From the NCBI RefSeq assembly GCF_002727185.1, contig NZ_NIZW01000027.1, forward strand, positions 22,452 through 86,451: a DNA stretch of 64,000 bases, written 5' to 3'. This DNA comes from Rhodopirellula bahusiensis (lineage in GTDB: Bacteria > Planctomycetota > Planctomycetia > Pirellulales > Pirellulaceae). Every line of letters starts with the position of its first letter. Position 1 is the stretch's first letter. Below, piece by piece: positions 45,205-54,318 of the stretch. The notes under the pieces were generated by a model that made no database searches, was not told the origin of the DNA, and saw only the letters and a list, made by a program, of their open reading frames with translations. Position numbers and translations under genes: made by a program.

Positions 45205-47613
45205 ATGAACCACGAAAAGCTCTCCCTTCACTTCGTCCACAGACGCCCCACCGCTTTCCCAATCTGGCTAGCAGGAATTGCGTTCGTGCTCATCGCTTCG
45301 CCATCTTTGCATGCCGACGAGCCCTCCGCGGCGCTCGCTGCTGACCATGACTACAGCCAACTCATCGAGCAGTTGAACGAAACGATTCGTTCCGAGATGG
45401 ATCAGAAGCAAATCCCAAGCTTCTCGATCGCTTTGGTGGCCGACGGGAAAGTCATCTCGTCCGAGGGCTTTGGATTTCAGGATGCGGAAAAGACCATCCC
45501 AGCTTCCGGCAAAACGGTTTACCGAGTCGGCTCGATCTCCAAGTTGTTGACCGACGTCGCCCTGATGCAATTGGTCGAGCAAGAAAAGCTTGACTTGGAC
45601 CAGCCCGTCCAAAACGTGCTGCCGGATTTCAAGATCGCCGACGCCAAGCACTCATCAAAAATCACGCTGCGACAACTGACTCAACACCGCGCCGGAATCG
45701 TTCGCGAGTCGCCCGTAGGCAACTACTTCGATCCCACCGAACCAGGTCTGAAAGCAACCGTCGCCAGCCTCGCGGACACCCCACCAGTTTATGAGCCAGG
45801 CACTCGGACCAAGTACTCCAATGCGGGTGTGTCGGTCATCGGATTGGCCGTCGAGAAGGCCGCGGGAGTGTCTCACCCAAGCTACGTCCAACAACACGTG
45901 CTCGAACCGCTGGGGATGACGCACACCAGTTTCGAAAAAGACAAGGCCCTGGCAGAACACACGGCCGATGGCTGGATGTGGGGCTATGACCGGCCCGCGT
46001 TTGCCGCCCCCGGATTTTTGCTCGGCACCGGACCAGCAGGAAACCTGTATTCCAGCGTCGAAGACTTGGCCCAGTTCAGCTTGTTCGTGATGGACCAACA
46101 TCCCACGAAAGTACTCAAGGACAATTCGCTCACCGAGATGCTGCAACCCGGCGTGACTCCTGACGGCAAACCACTGCCCTACGGAATCGGTTTTCGCGTC
46201 AGCGACTTTCAAGGCCACCGCCGCGTCGGTCACGGAGGAGCCGTGTATGGCTTCTCGACTCAGCTCGAGATCCTGCCTGACGAGAACATTGCCGTCATCG
46301 CCGCGAGCTCACTCGATGGAACGAACAACTGGATCACGCGAATTTGTGATCAAGCACTCGAGGGTATGCTCGCCGTCCAAAACGACCAAGAACTCACTCC
46401 GCCCGTTTCAACCGAACCAGTCCCCCGCTCGCGAGCCCGTGGCCTGTCCGGCATCTATTCCTCCATGCCCGGTGAAGCCTCTCGAACCGTGACCGTCGAC
46501 TGGATCGGCGACCGACTGCTGCTTTGGAAAGGAACGTTCCAACGAGAAATTCGCAGTCGCTCGGACACCGGCGAATTGGTTTTGGACGATCGCTTTGGGT
46601 TTGGCACTTCCATTCGACAGGACAAATCGTTTTTGGTCATCAACGACGTGACCTACACGCGACTTTCCAATGCACCACCGCCAGAAGCGCCCGCCAAATG
46701 GCGCGACCTCATCGGTGAATATGGCTGGGACCACAACACGCTCTACATCCTAGAACGTCATGGCCAGCTCCACGCTTTAATTGAGTGGTTCTACTACTAC
46801 CCGCTCACTGAAATTGCGGAAGATCGTTTCGCGTTTCCCGATCACGGGCTCTACCACGGCGAAGAATTGATCTTCCGGCGAGATGACTCTGGCGAAGTCA
46901 CGGAAGTCATCGCGGCCAAGGTTGCTTTTCAAAAACGCGAGGTGGGAACCAAAGCTGGCGAGACGTTCAAAATCAAGCGGGAACTACCCGTCGAAAAGCT
47001 GCGTGAACTCGCTGGCGCCGCCAAACCACCTCACGAAGAAGGCAACTTCCGCCCGTCGGAATTGACCGAATTGACCACGCTCGATCCCAGCATCGAGCTG
47101 GACATTCGGTACGCAACAACGAACAATTTCATGGACACGGTTTTCTACCAGCAACCGCGTGCCTTCGCCCAGCGTCCCGCCGCGGAGGCTGCCGCAAAAG
47201 TGCATCAGGAACTGGCGAAACAAAACCTTGGCCTGCTCATTCACGATGCGTATCGGCCCTGGCGAGTAACGAAAATGTTCTGGGATGCGACACCCAGTGA
47301 AATGAAAGACTTTGTCGCCAACCCAGCCCAAGGTTCTCGCCACAATCGAGGTTGCGCATTGGACCTGACTCTGTTCGATCGATCGACGCAACAAGTCATT
47401 CCGATGGTTTCCGGCTACGACGAGTTCAGCAAACGGTCGTACCCGTTGTATCCCGGCGGAACCCAGCGACAACGTTACTACCGCGGTCTGCTGCGACGAG
47501 TGATGCAGTCCGCTGGTTTCCAGGTGTACGAGTTCGAATGGTGGCACTTCGATTTTGATGGCTGGCAACAGTACCGAATCGGCAATCTTTCCTTCGAAGA
47601 AATTGCCAACTGA
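45205..47613 (+). CDS. Secreted fusion of a serine beta-lactamase-type hydrolase and a VanX-type D-Ala-D-Ala dipeptidase
   Basis: The 802-residue protein has a signal peptide (WLAGIAFVLIASPSLHADE). Residues ~50-390 form a serine beta-lactamase/DD-peptidase-type domain with SISK (Ser110-Lys113), YSN (204-206) and GHGGAVYG. A central region (~400-590) resembles the beta-barrel domain that follows such hydrolases. Residues ~615-795 are a VanX-like zinc D-Ala-D-Ala dipeptidase: LDIRYATTNNF, LLIHDAYRPWRVTKMF, SRHNRGCALDL (zinc His713 and Asp720) and EFEWWHFDF (catalytic Glu778, zinc His781). It would cleave D-amino-acid peptides outside the cytoplasm. It lies 59 bp after the DgcA-like gene, matching a D-amino-acid salvage role. 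Confidence 0.88.
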   Translation: MNHEKLSLHFVHRRPTAFPIWLAGIAFVLIASPSLHADEPSAALAADHDYSQLIEQLNETIRSEMDQKQIPSFSIALVADGKVISSEGFGFQDAEKTIPASGKTVYRVGSISKLLTDVALMQLVEQEKLDLDQPVQNVLPDFKIADAKHSSKITLRQLTQHRAGIVRESPVGNYFDPTEPGLKATVASLADTPPVYEPGTRTKYSNAGVSVIGLAVEKAAGVSHPSYVQQHVLEPLGMTHTSFEKDKALAEHTADGWMWGYDRPAFAAPGFLLGTGPAGNLYSSVEDLAQFSLFVMDQHPTKVLKDNSLTEMLQPGVTPDGKPLPYGIGFRVSDFQGHRRVGHGGAVYGFSTQLEILPDENIAVIAASSLDGTNNWITRICDQALEGMLAVQNDQELTPPVSTEPVPRSRARGLSGIYSSMPGEASRTVTVDWIGDRLLLWKGTFQREIRSRSDTGELVLDDRFGFGTSIRQDKSFLVINDVTYTRLSNAPPPEAPAKWRDLIGEYGWDHNTLYILERHGQLHALIEWFYYYPLTEIAEDRFAFPDHGLYHGEELIFRRDDSGEVTEVIAAKVAFQKREVGTKAGETFKIKRELPVEKLRELAGAAKPPHEEGNFRPSELTELTTLDPSIELDIRYATTNNFMDTVFYQQPRAFAQRPAAEAAAKVHQELAKQNLGLLIHDAYRPWRVTKMFWDATPSEMKDFVANPAQGSRHNRGCALDLTLFDRSTQQVIPMVSGYDEFSKRSYPLYPGGTQRQRYYRGLLRRVMQSAGFQVYEFEWWHFDFDGWQQYRIGNLSFEEIAN

Positions 47614-47646
47614 ATCCCCTACTCCATTGAGGTCGTGGACCACAAC

Positions 47647-49476
47647 TCATCGATGAAGGTCGCGTCCGACGGACCATGGCAGAATCAAAACTCTCGCCAG
47701 AGGTAAAACCAAAGCGATCACCATCGCGATCGGCAAAAACGCTGGCGTCCAGGTGCCCCATGAGTTGCCCAGGACAATTTGCTCGGGCAGCACGCCCATC
47801 AAAACAGCGGAGAGCAACACAACGGCACTGCACCACACCGCGACCGTTCTTCCGATCCAAGCTTTGGGCTTTCCCGGTTGCCGAATGGCTTGCACGAGAG
47901 CGACCAAGACCGCGGCCAGCTTCACCCACAGCAACCAAGTGACCCAAGCTGGAATCTGCAGAACGCCAAGCCGAAATTCCTGCAGCATGACCTCCCACTC
48001 TTGGTGGCTGACAAACCAAGATCCCAAGCGATACGATCCCCAAATCAACAGCCCGCAGGACAAGAACGTGACCGCGGCGGTGACCCTGCGATCGGCCATC
48101 AATGCCATCCACAGCATGGCCACACCGCGTCCCACCAGAATCGCGGTTGAGAACAAAGCAATCGCGAGTGAGACCCGAACGCCCATCGCAAAGGAACTCA
48201 CTCCGGTACCCGACGCCATTGCCTCGGACCATCGGTTCCACACCGGCTGATTGGACGGAATTGCAAAAGCCCCCAGCACGCCAAACGTGACCACCGACGC
48301 CAACAACACCAACCGTGTTGTTCGCCACACTTTGACTGCTGCCAAGACTTCTCGCGAAACCGGGCTGACCGCCAACAACAACGGAATCGCCCTGCCCTGC
48401 GGCCCTCGCTTCACTCCGCTGTGTTCTCCCCAACCGCCCGCTGTCGACAACGCGGTGTACGTCAGCACAATCAAACCAGCGACCACCACGGAAGCAAAAT
48501 TCAGTGGCAAACAGGCCAACAACACAAGCGTTGGCACACCAATGCATGCGATCATGGACCATCGCATCGCCCGTGACTGACGACTATCAAACCACGCCAG
48601 CGCCGACGCTTGCCCACTTCTCCGCACTGACGCCCCCACACCGAGAATCCGTTCGCCGATCGAAGAGAAGAACTCACGGACTCTCGCCGTGATCGAACCG
48701 GCATCATCCAGTCCATATGAGTTGGATCGAGCCAGTTCCAATGATCGATGCGTGATCCAAAGAGTTCCGCCCCAAAGCAAGAGCAACGGCCATGGCAAAT
48801 ACACCAGCAACAACCATTTCGGATGCCCCGTATCCAACGCCACAAACGGCCAACACATTACCATGTATCCGGTCGGAATCAGCACCAGCAAGGTGAGGCC
48901 CCGATACCCGTTCCAAGAGAATGGCCGCCAACAAAATGCCAACACGGCCATGGAGCCGGTGCCGAGTGAGATCCACAGCGCAGGATAAAACCAACGCTCA
49001 TGTTCACTGCGGTCCGCGAGTGAAAACTCAATCGCGATCGCAATCATCAACAACGAGATCGCAATCGCCGCATGTCGAGCCACAACAGCTACCAACAACA
49101 AGCGACTCGATGGGATTGGACTGCGCAGCAGAAATGCATCGAACCCCGAGGCTTTCCGCTCCACGTCCGGCCCTGACCAATCGATCGCGAAAATGGACCA
49201 CAACAGCAACGGGGCTTGCGTCACCGCCATCACCGCCGCAATCGCATTGGACGCGAGCAAAACATCCGTCCCAAACCATCGGTGCATCCACGCAGCCATG
49301 ACGACACCCACCAAGGAAAGCAGCCAAAGCTTTCTCCACACGCCGCCCCATCGTGCCCAAAGTAATCTCGCCGCAGCAAGACAGTCCTTCTGCCAATCGT
49401 TCCGACGGTCGCTGGCGAACTTGTCATTCGTGGGCAAATCAGTCCGCGTCGATCGCTGAATCGGTGATGTGCTCAT
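47647..49476 (-). CDS. ABC transporter permease-like polytopic membrane protein
   Basis: The 609-residue product has about 12-14 hydrophobic segments arranged in two halves, for example LWLLSLVGVVMAAWM, AAVMAVTQAPLLLWSIF, AIAISLLMIAIAIEFSL, LLLVYLPWPLLLLWGG, ASVVVAGLIVLTYTAL and LLWVKLAAVLVALVQAI. It has no periplasmic-binding or ATPase motif. It follows the ATPase gene with an ATGA overlap and is therefore its likely partner. Substrate unknown: YtrA-type operons often respond to cell-wall stress or antibiotics, so a lipid or antimicrobial compound is possible. It converges with the VanX fusion gene 33 bp away. Confidence 0.8.
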   Translation of the reverse strand: MSTSPIQRSTRTDLPTNDKFASDRRNDWQKDCLAAARLLWARWGGVWRKLWLLSLVGVVMAAWMHRWFGTDVLLASNAIAAVMAVTQAPLLLWSIFAIDWSGPDVERKASGFDAFLLRSPIPSSRLLLVAVVARHAAIAISLLMIAIAIEFSLADRSEHERWFYPALWISLGTGSMAVLAFCWRPFSWNGYRGLTLLVLIPTGYMVMCWPFVALDTGHPKWLLLVYLPWPLLLLWGGTLWITHRSLELARSNSYGLDDAGSITARVREFFSSIGERILGVGASVRRSGQASALAWFDSRQSRAMRWSMIACIGVPTLVLLACLPLNFASVVVAGLIVLTYTALSTAGGWGEHSGVKRGPQGRAIPLLLAVSPVSREVLAAVKVWRTTRLVLLASVVTFGVLGAFAIPSNQPVWNRWSEAMASGTGVSSFAMGVRVSLAIALFSTAILVGRGVAMLWMALMADRRVTAAVTFLSCGLLIWGSYRLGSWFVSHQEWEVMLQEFRLGVLQIPAWVTWLLWVKLAAVLVALVQAIRQPGKPKAWIGRTVAVWCSAVVLLSAVLMGVLPEQIVLGNSWGTWTPAFLPIAMVIALVLPLARVLILPWSVGRDLHR

Positions 49477-50468
49477 GACGAAGTCTCCATCGCTGCACCT
49501 TCACGACCGGATGTTTGGTCATCGCGAGCCTCTGCCGTCACGGATTGCCGTGGGGCTCGCACATGGGCTTCGAACAATCGTTTCAGCGTCACATGACGGC
49601 TTTCGATCCATTGCCAATCGGGCGGCAACGCGGTCGGCGACAACTCGGATTGCCGAGGTACCACAAGCGACCATTCACCGTCTTCCTGATACCAGCCCAA
49701 ACCTGCTTCCACCGGACAATCTCTCCGAGCGTGTTGTGTCGTGATCGTCTCGTCACGCGATCGCAAGATCCATTCTTCGTAGCGTTCGTCGACCGCCATC
49801 ATCGGCATGGATTCAATCAGTTTGCCCTGATGCATGATCGCGACTTGATCACACACTCGGCTGACTTCGTCGAGCAAGTGGCTGCTGAAGATCACAGTCC
49901 GGCCTTCCAAGCTGACCGTTCGAATGATCGCTTGCAAAATGTCATCGCGAGCGATCGGATCCAGCCCGCTGCCAGGTTCATCTAAAACCAATAAGTCCGG
50001 CTTGTGAGCGATCGCGGCAATCAAACCCGCTCTTGCTCGGCCGCCCTTGGACAGAGATCGCAGCTTCGCGTCCGGTGACAACTCGAACCATTCACACAGC
50101 TCCGCCGCGTACGCTCGATCCCACCTCGGATAGATCGCTTCGCAAAATCCCGTCAAGTCACGAACTCGCATCCAAGTCGGCAAGCTGTCTTCCTCGGACA
50201 AGTACCCAATCCTCCGCATCACTTTTTCGCGATCGGTGATCGGGCTGCATCCCAGCACGCGGACACTTCCGACTCGCGGTTGATGCAAACCCAACAAGTG
50301 ACGCAGCAGCGTTGTCTTGCCGGCTCCGTTGAGCCCCAACAATCCGAACACGGTTCCCTGCGGGATCGTCAGCGAAACATCGTTCAGTGCTTCCGTCCGG
50401 CCAAATCGTTGACTCAGGTTTTCGACCACCACGGCGTCCGGCACCGACGACTCTTGAACATCGTTCAT
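49473..50468 (-). CDS. ABC transporter ATP-binding protein
   Basis: The 331-residue ATPase has Walker A GLNGAGKT (45-52), the signature LSKGGRARAG (a variant of LSGGQ), Walker B LLVLDEPGSGLDP and the switch region VIFSSHLLDEVSRVCDQVAIM. After residue ~230 there is an accessory C-terminal domain of the CcmA/YtrB type. It drives the permease encoded next. The stop overlaps the permease ATG, and its own ATG overlaps the GntR stop (both ATGA), so the three are translated as a coupled set. Confidence 0.9.
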   Translation of the reverse strand: MNDVQESSVPDAVVVENLSQRFGRTEALNDVSLTIPQGTVFGLLGLNGAGKTTLLRHLLGLHQPRVGSVRVLGCSPITDREKVMRRIGYLSEEDSLPTWMRVRDLTGFCEAIYPRWDRAYAAELCEWFELSPDAKLRSLSKGGRARAGLIAAIAHKPDLLVLDEPGSGLDPIARDDILQAIIRTVSLEGRTVIFSSHLLDEVSRVCDQVAIMHQGKLIESMPMMAVDERYEEWILRSRDETITTQHARRDCPVEAGLGWYQEDGEWSLVVPRQSELSPTALPPDWQWIESRHVTLKRLFEAHVRAPRQSVTAEARDDQTSGREGAAMETSS

Positions 50469-50860
50469 GACGATTCTCCCCGTTTGCGTTGCAACTCTTC
50501 ATCGCGACGGAGAATCCATTGCGACAACTCTTTCGCATCCACGCCCAGCCCTTGCGAGAGCACGAGCAATTGATCGATCGCGGGCTCAATCGCTTCCCGC
50601 TTCCCTTTCGCGGACATCGACGTCGGCGATGACGAAACAAACGTGCCTCGGGTGCGACGTTTCTCGACCAAGCCCGCTTGTTCGAGTTCGCGATACGCTC
50701 TCGCGATGGTGTTCGGATTGACGCGCAATCGCTCCGCCAACGTTCGGATGGCAGGCATCTCGTCTCCGCCGGAAAGCTGGCCCGACAGAATTCGATGTCG
50801 AATCTGCTGGACCACTTGCTGATAGAGCGGCACGCCGTCGTCGGATAAATGAATCTGCAC
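50465..50860 (-). CDS. GntR-family (YtrA-type) transcriptional regulator
   Basis: The 131-residue product has an N-terminal GntR winged helix: GVPLYQQVVQQIRHRILSGQL, GGDEMPAIRTLAERLRVNPNTIARAYRELEQAGLVEKRRTRGTFV. A short C-terminal dimerisation tail of about 60 residues (AIDQLLVLSQGLGVDAKELSQW) follows, the size of the YtrA subfamily rather than FadR or HutC. YtrA proteins repress their own ABC operon. A dyad overlapping a predicted promoter lies 13 bp upstream of the ATG, consistent with autoregulation. Inducer unknown. Confidence 0.9.
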   Translation of the reverse strand: MQIHLSDDGVPLYQQVVQQIRHRILSGQLSGGDEMPAIRTLAERLRVNPNTIARAYRELEQAGLVEKRRTRGTFVSSSPTSMSAKGKREAIEPAIDQLLVLSQGLGVDAKELSQWILRRDEELQRKRGESS

Positions 50861-50872
50861 AACTGACCCCTT

Positions 50873-50913
50873 GTGTTAATCCATTGATACAGCTGTCGCG
50901 ACGACGAGTCAAC
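50873..50913 (-). promoter_or_regulatory. Promoter with overlapping GntR operator dyad
   Basis: On the minus strand -35 TTGACT (50908-50913) and -10 TATCAA (50885-50890) are 17 bp apart. The -10 lies within an imperfect dyad TGTATCAA-N4-TTAACACA (50873-50892). A repressor bound there would block RNA polymerase, and the dyad sits just before the regulator's start codon. Confidence 0.6.
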
Positions 50914-50964
50914 TGTTTTCTTGAATTTCCGCCTGACGCTCCGTCGTGCTCAGGTCGGAGACCG

Positions 50965-51053
<89 letters not shown>

Positions 51054-51115
51054 GCAGCCAACATTTTTTCAAATTGTTTAGACAAATGACTCGCCGGGGC
51101 GCATCCTGTTGTTTG

Positions 51116-51688
51116 ATGAGCCATTCCATCCCCTTTTCGAAACGCGTTTTTCAGTGCCTTGACCACATGGTGGTTCACGGCGGAGACGCGGTCGCCGGCC
51201 TGATCGACCTGACGTCGACTCGCATGGTGCGATTTGCCACGACGATCACGCGAAATCAGCACGACGCGGAAGACGCGGTGCAAACGGTGCTGGTGAAAGT
51301 CGCTGAGCGTCCGCGATTGGTCCGCGATGCCGACCAACCGTGGAACTACTTGCTGCGAATGGTCCGCAATGAATCGCTGGTCATCACGCGACGGAAATCA
51401 CGCCTCAGCTTGATCGACAACCTGACGGATTTGCTAACAGTTCGGCGAGTCGATGAGCTGGAACAGGAAGAAACCAACCGCGCGGTTTGGCAAGCCCTTC
51501 GCAAATTGCCCACCAAACAAAGCGAAGTGATCGTGCTGAAGATTTGGGAACAAATGACGTTCCTCGAAATCGCGGACGTTCTGGAGATCACACCCGGCAC
51601 AACCGCCAGCCGTTATCGCTACGGGATGCAAAAGATGACTCAGCTTCTGCGCGGCGACGTGGAATCGGAGGTGCCCGTTCATGGCTAA
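51116..51688 (+). CDS. ECF-type RNA polymerase sigma factor
   Basis: From the ATG at 51116 the product has 190 residues. Region 2 is seen in TSTRMVRFATTITRNQHDAEDAVQTVLVKVAERPR and WNYLLRMVRNESLVITRRK. Region 4 is seen in AVWQALRKLPTKQSEVIVLKIWEQMTFLEIADVLEITPGTTASRYRYGMQKM, a sigma-70 helix-turn-helix. Other ATGs in frame are 51086 and 51167, and the frame is open back through the hexanucleotide array to a TTG at 50921, so the start is uncertain. It heads an overlapping operon of GspF-like and pseudopilin genes, so it probably controls that operon. The next gene overlaps by 8 bp and may encode its regulator. Confidence 0.85.
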   Translation: MSHSIPFSKRVFQCLDHMVVHGGDAVAGLIDLTSTRMVRFATTITRNQHDAEDAVQTVLVKVAERPRLVRDADQPWNYLLRMVRNESLVITRRKSRLSLIDNLTDLLTVRRVDELEQEETNRAVWQALRKLPTKQSEVIVLKIWEQMTFLEIADVLEITPGTTASRYRYGMQKMTQLLRGDVESEVPVHG

Positions 51689-52154
51689 TCACAATTCATT
51701 CGATAACGATCATCCGTTCGATGATGGCAACAACGGCGGAAAGACCAACGGCTACGAATTGGACAATTGGCAACTGGATGGCGGTGAATCCATCGAAGAC
51801 CTGATTCGCGACGCGGGTCGCTACGTCCGCCCATCATCGGAACTTCGCCCGCGAGCCCTCGAGTCCGTGCGTCAACAAAACCAAACACGACAACGGACCG
51901 GGGGAGCATTCAAAATCATTGGGTTAGGCATGGCCGCGATGATGTCTTTCGTTTGGGTGGGACAGTCGATCGAAACCTTGGCTCCGCTTCAGCGGATAAG
52001 CAGCGACGAAGTGGAACAAGAAGCCGTCATGCGATCATCGTTGACCAACCAATCACTGGACTGGGCGTTGATGGAAGTGATGAATCACCATCGCCCAACA
52101 AAACAAGGCTCGAACAACATCCAATTCAATCAAAAGTCGGGTCGCCAACAATGA
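51681..52154 (+). CDS. Small membrane protein coupled to the ECF sigma factor (anti-sigma candidate)
   Basis: The 157-residue product has an Asp/Asn/Gly-rich N-terminus, a short helical stretch (SIEDLIRDAGRYVRPSSELRPRALESVRQ), one TM segment (AFKIIGLGMAAMMSFVWVGQSI, about 75-96) and a C-terminal region of about 60 residues. Its size, topology and position directly after the sigma gene with an 8-bp overlap match membrane anti-sigma factors. However, no zinc anti-sigma motif (HxxxCxxC) is present. The assignment is therefore contextual. Confidence 0.6.
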   Translation: MANHNSFDNDHPFDDGNNGGKTNGYELDNWQLDGGESIEDLIRDAGRYVRPSSELRPRALESVRQQNQTRQRTGGAFKIIGLGMAAMMSFVWVGQSIETLAPLQRISSDEVEQEAVMRSSLTNQSLDWALMEVMNHHRPTKQGSNNIQFNQKSGRQQ

Positions 52155-53218
52155 GCGACCCTGGCTCCAGTGCACGGCCTCTGAATTCTGATTCACAGCC
52201 CGATGTCTTTCATGATGGGCTGGCAGCCGCCGTGATGGCTCGCGTTCCGATCCATCTGGGAACCGGCGGATCTGTGGGTGGAACGCTGACACTTGAAAAA
52301 GTTGGCTTGCTAAAGCGGCGACCCGCCGCCGAATGGCCAACTCGTTACCGGGCGGCGAGAGAAGTCTTCACCCGCACCGGAAACATGCAAATCGTCCTGG
52401 ACGGACTGACCCATGACACTCGTTCCGAACGAAAGCTCTCGCGTTTGCTTTGGGGGTCATGCATCTACTTGCTGACTCTCGCGTTGGTCGGCTACTTGGG
52501 GCTGGCGTTCTTCAGCCACTTCATTGGGCCCACCATCAACGCGTTGCGAGCTGACATGGAACTGGTTCCTTCCACGCCGCTGGCTTCCCGTTCAGATCCC
52601 ATCGTTGATTTCCTACCGATGGCCCTCTTAGTCGCCCCTTTCGTTTTGCTGGGCACCTGCTTGCTGATCTGGATCACCGGTGGCGTCTCGCGATGGGCCG
52701 CTCGGCTCGGCGGTGGCGCGTACATCCGCGACAATGCCTCCGCCATTGCGATGCGTTTGATCGCCGCGATGGCCAAAGCTGGCGTTCCAGCCGAAGAAGC
52801 AGTGAACCTCAGTTGCGACCTACTCGACAGCGTTCCAGCCGCCCGCAATCAGGTGCAAACAACGCTCCGCGGCCGAACGCTCAACGCGTCCTCCGAAGCA
52901 ACGCTGTTGCGTCTGGGAGCTCACTTCCAAACCAGCGCCACGAATCGAATGAGCGTGTTGAGAGTTGTGTTGCCGCTCGTGTTGACTTCCTTGATCGGCG
53001 GAACAGGCGCACTCGCCTACAGCGTTGCGTTGTTCAATCCACTGGTTTCGCTGATTCACGATTTGTCAAAGCCCACTCGCGATCTTCCCATCGGCAATCT
53101 GCCGAAGGGACAGGCTCTGAAACCACTGATTGCTCCTCCACCCATCGCGGAACGACGCAGTGACCCCACGTCAGCCAGACGCACAAACGAGGGATTCCAG
53201 CCTGGGGTGACATCATGA
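52151..53218 (+). CDS. GspF-like membrane protein 1 (divergent)
   Basis: The 355-residue product has three TM segments (SCIYLLTLALVGYLGLAFF, MALLVAPFVLLGTCLLIWI, LPLVLTSLIGGTGALAYSVAL). Between the second and third is a helical segment, SAIAMRLIAAMAKAGVPAEEAVNLSC, resembling the cytoplasmic GspF/PilC motif (LARLLxAGxPLxxAL). It is more divergent than the two that follow. GspF-type proteins are inner-membrane platform components of type II secretion and type IV pili. The ATG overlaps the previous stop (ATGA), and its stop overlaps the next gene. Confidence 0.65.
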   Translation: MSDPGSSARPLNSDSQPDVFHDGLAAAVMARVPIHLGTGGSVGGTLTLEKVGLLKRRPAAEWPTRYRAAREVFTRTGNMQIVLDGLTHDTRSERKLSRLLWGSCIYLLTLALVGYLGLAFFSHFIGPTINALRADMELVPSTPLASRSDPIVDFLPMALLVAPFVLLGTCLLIWITGGVSRWAARLGGGAYIRDNASAIAMRLIAAMAKAGVPAEEAVNLSCDLLDSVPAARNQVQTTLRGRTLNASSEATLLRLGAHFQTSATNRMSVLRVVLPLVLTSLIGGTGALAYSVALFNPLVSLIHDLSKPTRDLPIGNLPKGQALKPLIAPPPIAERRSDPTSARRTNEGFQPGVTS

Positions 53219-54318
53219 CTGCCACCCCCGAAGACGAAGTGGTCCCTGAACTGGTCGCTTCGAGCACCAGTGGACTCCGGTTCGTCCAGCAACAAATTGA
53301 ACAATTGCTTCAACGACGATCGATGATCGCATTGCAATTGCATCAGGCCGCCCAGCAATCCGTCGGCCCCGTGGCCCAGCACATGGAATTGATGAGTCGG
53401 TGGTTTGACCAGCCGATCACCGCAAAGGACGTGCTGCATCACCCGGATGCTCTTGCGATCTGCCAACCATTGCTGGCTGCATCCCAGTTGGAAACCTCAC
53501 AACCGAATGCCTCCACCGAAGTTGCCAACGAGAAGACCAAACTCGAAGACGCGGTCCGACAATGGGAGAGCACACTTTCCGGTCGGCCGACTCGTAACCG
53601 GCTATGGATCATCCTCGTTTATCCGTTGTTTCTGGCTTTCGCTAGCATCGTGATTCTGATGGTGATCTGCGTTCTTCTGGTACCACCATTCCAAGAAATG
53701 ATGGACGACTTTGGCCTCGAACTTCCGTTGCCGACGCAAACCGTCTTCGCCGTTTCGAATTTCACCCGTGAATATGGGTTGTGGCTTCTCGCTGCCGTCG
53801 TCGCGATTGGGCTGGTCATCCAACTGGTTCGGTTTCAGTCTCACCGCATCGGCCAACATCCGCCTTGGGTTCGCATGAGTCGCCGCCTGCTCACACCCGC
53901 CAGATTGGCTTGGGCGTCGTGGGCAGAACATGTCGCAATGATGCTGGACGTGGGCCTGACCCGGCGAGAGGCCTATCAAATCGCTGGCGAAAGCAGCCCT
54001 TCCCGCTGGATGTCCAGGCTCAGCGACGAATGCGTCCAATCGATCGAAGACGGTAGAGTTCCTCTTTCAGGTCCAACTCATATCCATGGCAAACCATGTC
54101 ACCTGATGATCCATGCTGTGCAAACCGAGTTGATTCCTCAGCAAGCGGATAGCATGCGAGATGTCGCTGCAATCTATCGCGACCGTGAACGGCACCAACG
54201 CCGCGACATTCTGATTTGGGTGTCGCCTCTGATCGTTTGCATGTTGGGAATGACGATCGGATGGGTGATGATTGCACTCTTCATGCCTCTCGTTCAACTC
54301 ATCAGTGGATTGACATGA
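53215..54318 (+). CDS. GspF-like membrane protein 2
   Basis: The 367-residue product has the second-half GspF pattern: TM around LVYPLFLAFASIVILMVIC, then VPPFQEMMDDFGLELPLPTQTV, TM at LWLLAAVVAIGLVIQLV, a cytoplasmic helical domain with LARLAWASWAEHVAMMLDVGLTRREAYQIA-type sequence, and the typical C-terminal TM IGWVMIALFMPLVQLISGL. This is the platform-protein fold of type II secretion and type IV pili. Start and stop are overlapped by neighbours (ATGA on both sides), so expression is coupled. No assembly ATPase gene is adjacent. Confidence 0.8.
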   Translation: MTATPEDEVVPELVASSTSGLRFVQQQIEQLLQRRSMIALQLHQAAQQSVGPVAQHMELMSRWFDQPITAKDVLHHPDALAICQPLLAASQLETSQPNASTEVANEKTKLEDAVRQWESTLSGRPTRNRLWIILVYPLFLAFASIVILMVICVLLVPPFQEMMDDFGLELPLPTQTVFAVSNFTREYGLWLLAAVVAIGLVIQLVRFQSHRIGQHPPWVRMSRRLLTPARLAWASWAEHVAMMLDVGLTRREAYQIAGESSPSRWMSRLSDECVQSIEDGRVPLSGPTHIHGKPCHLMIHAVQTELIPQQADSMRDVAAIYRDRERHQRRDILIWVSPLIVCMLGMTIGWVMIALFMPLVQLISGLT

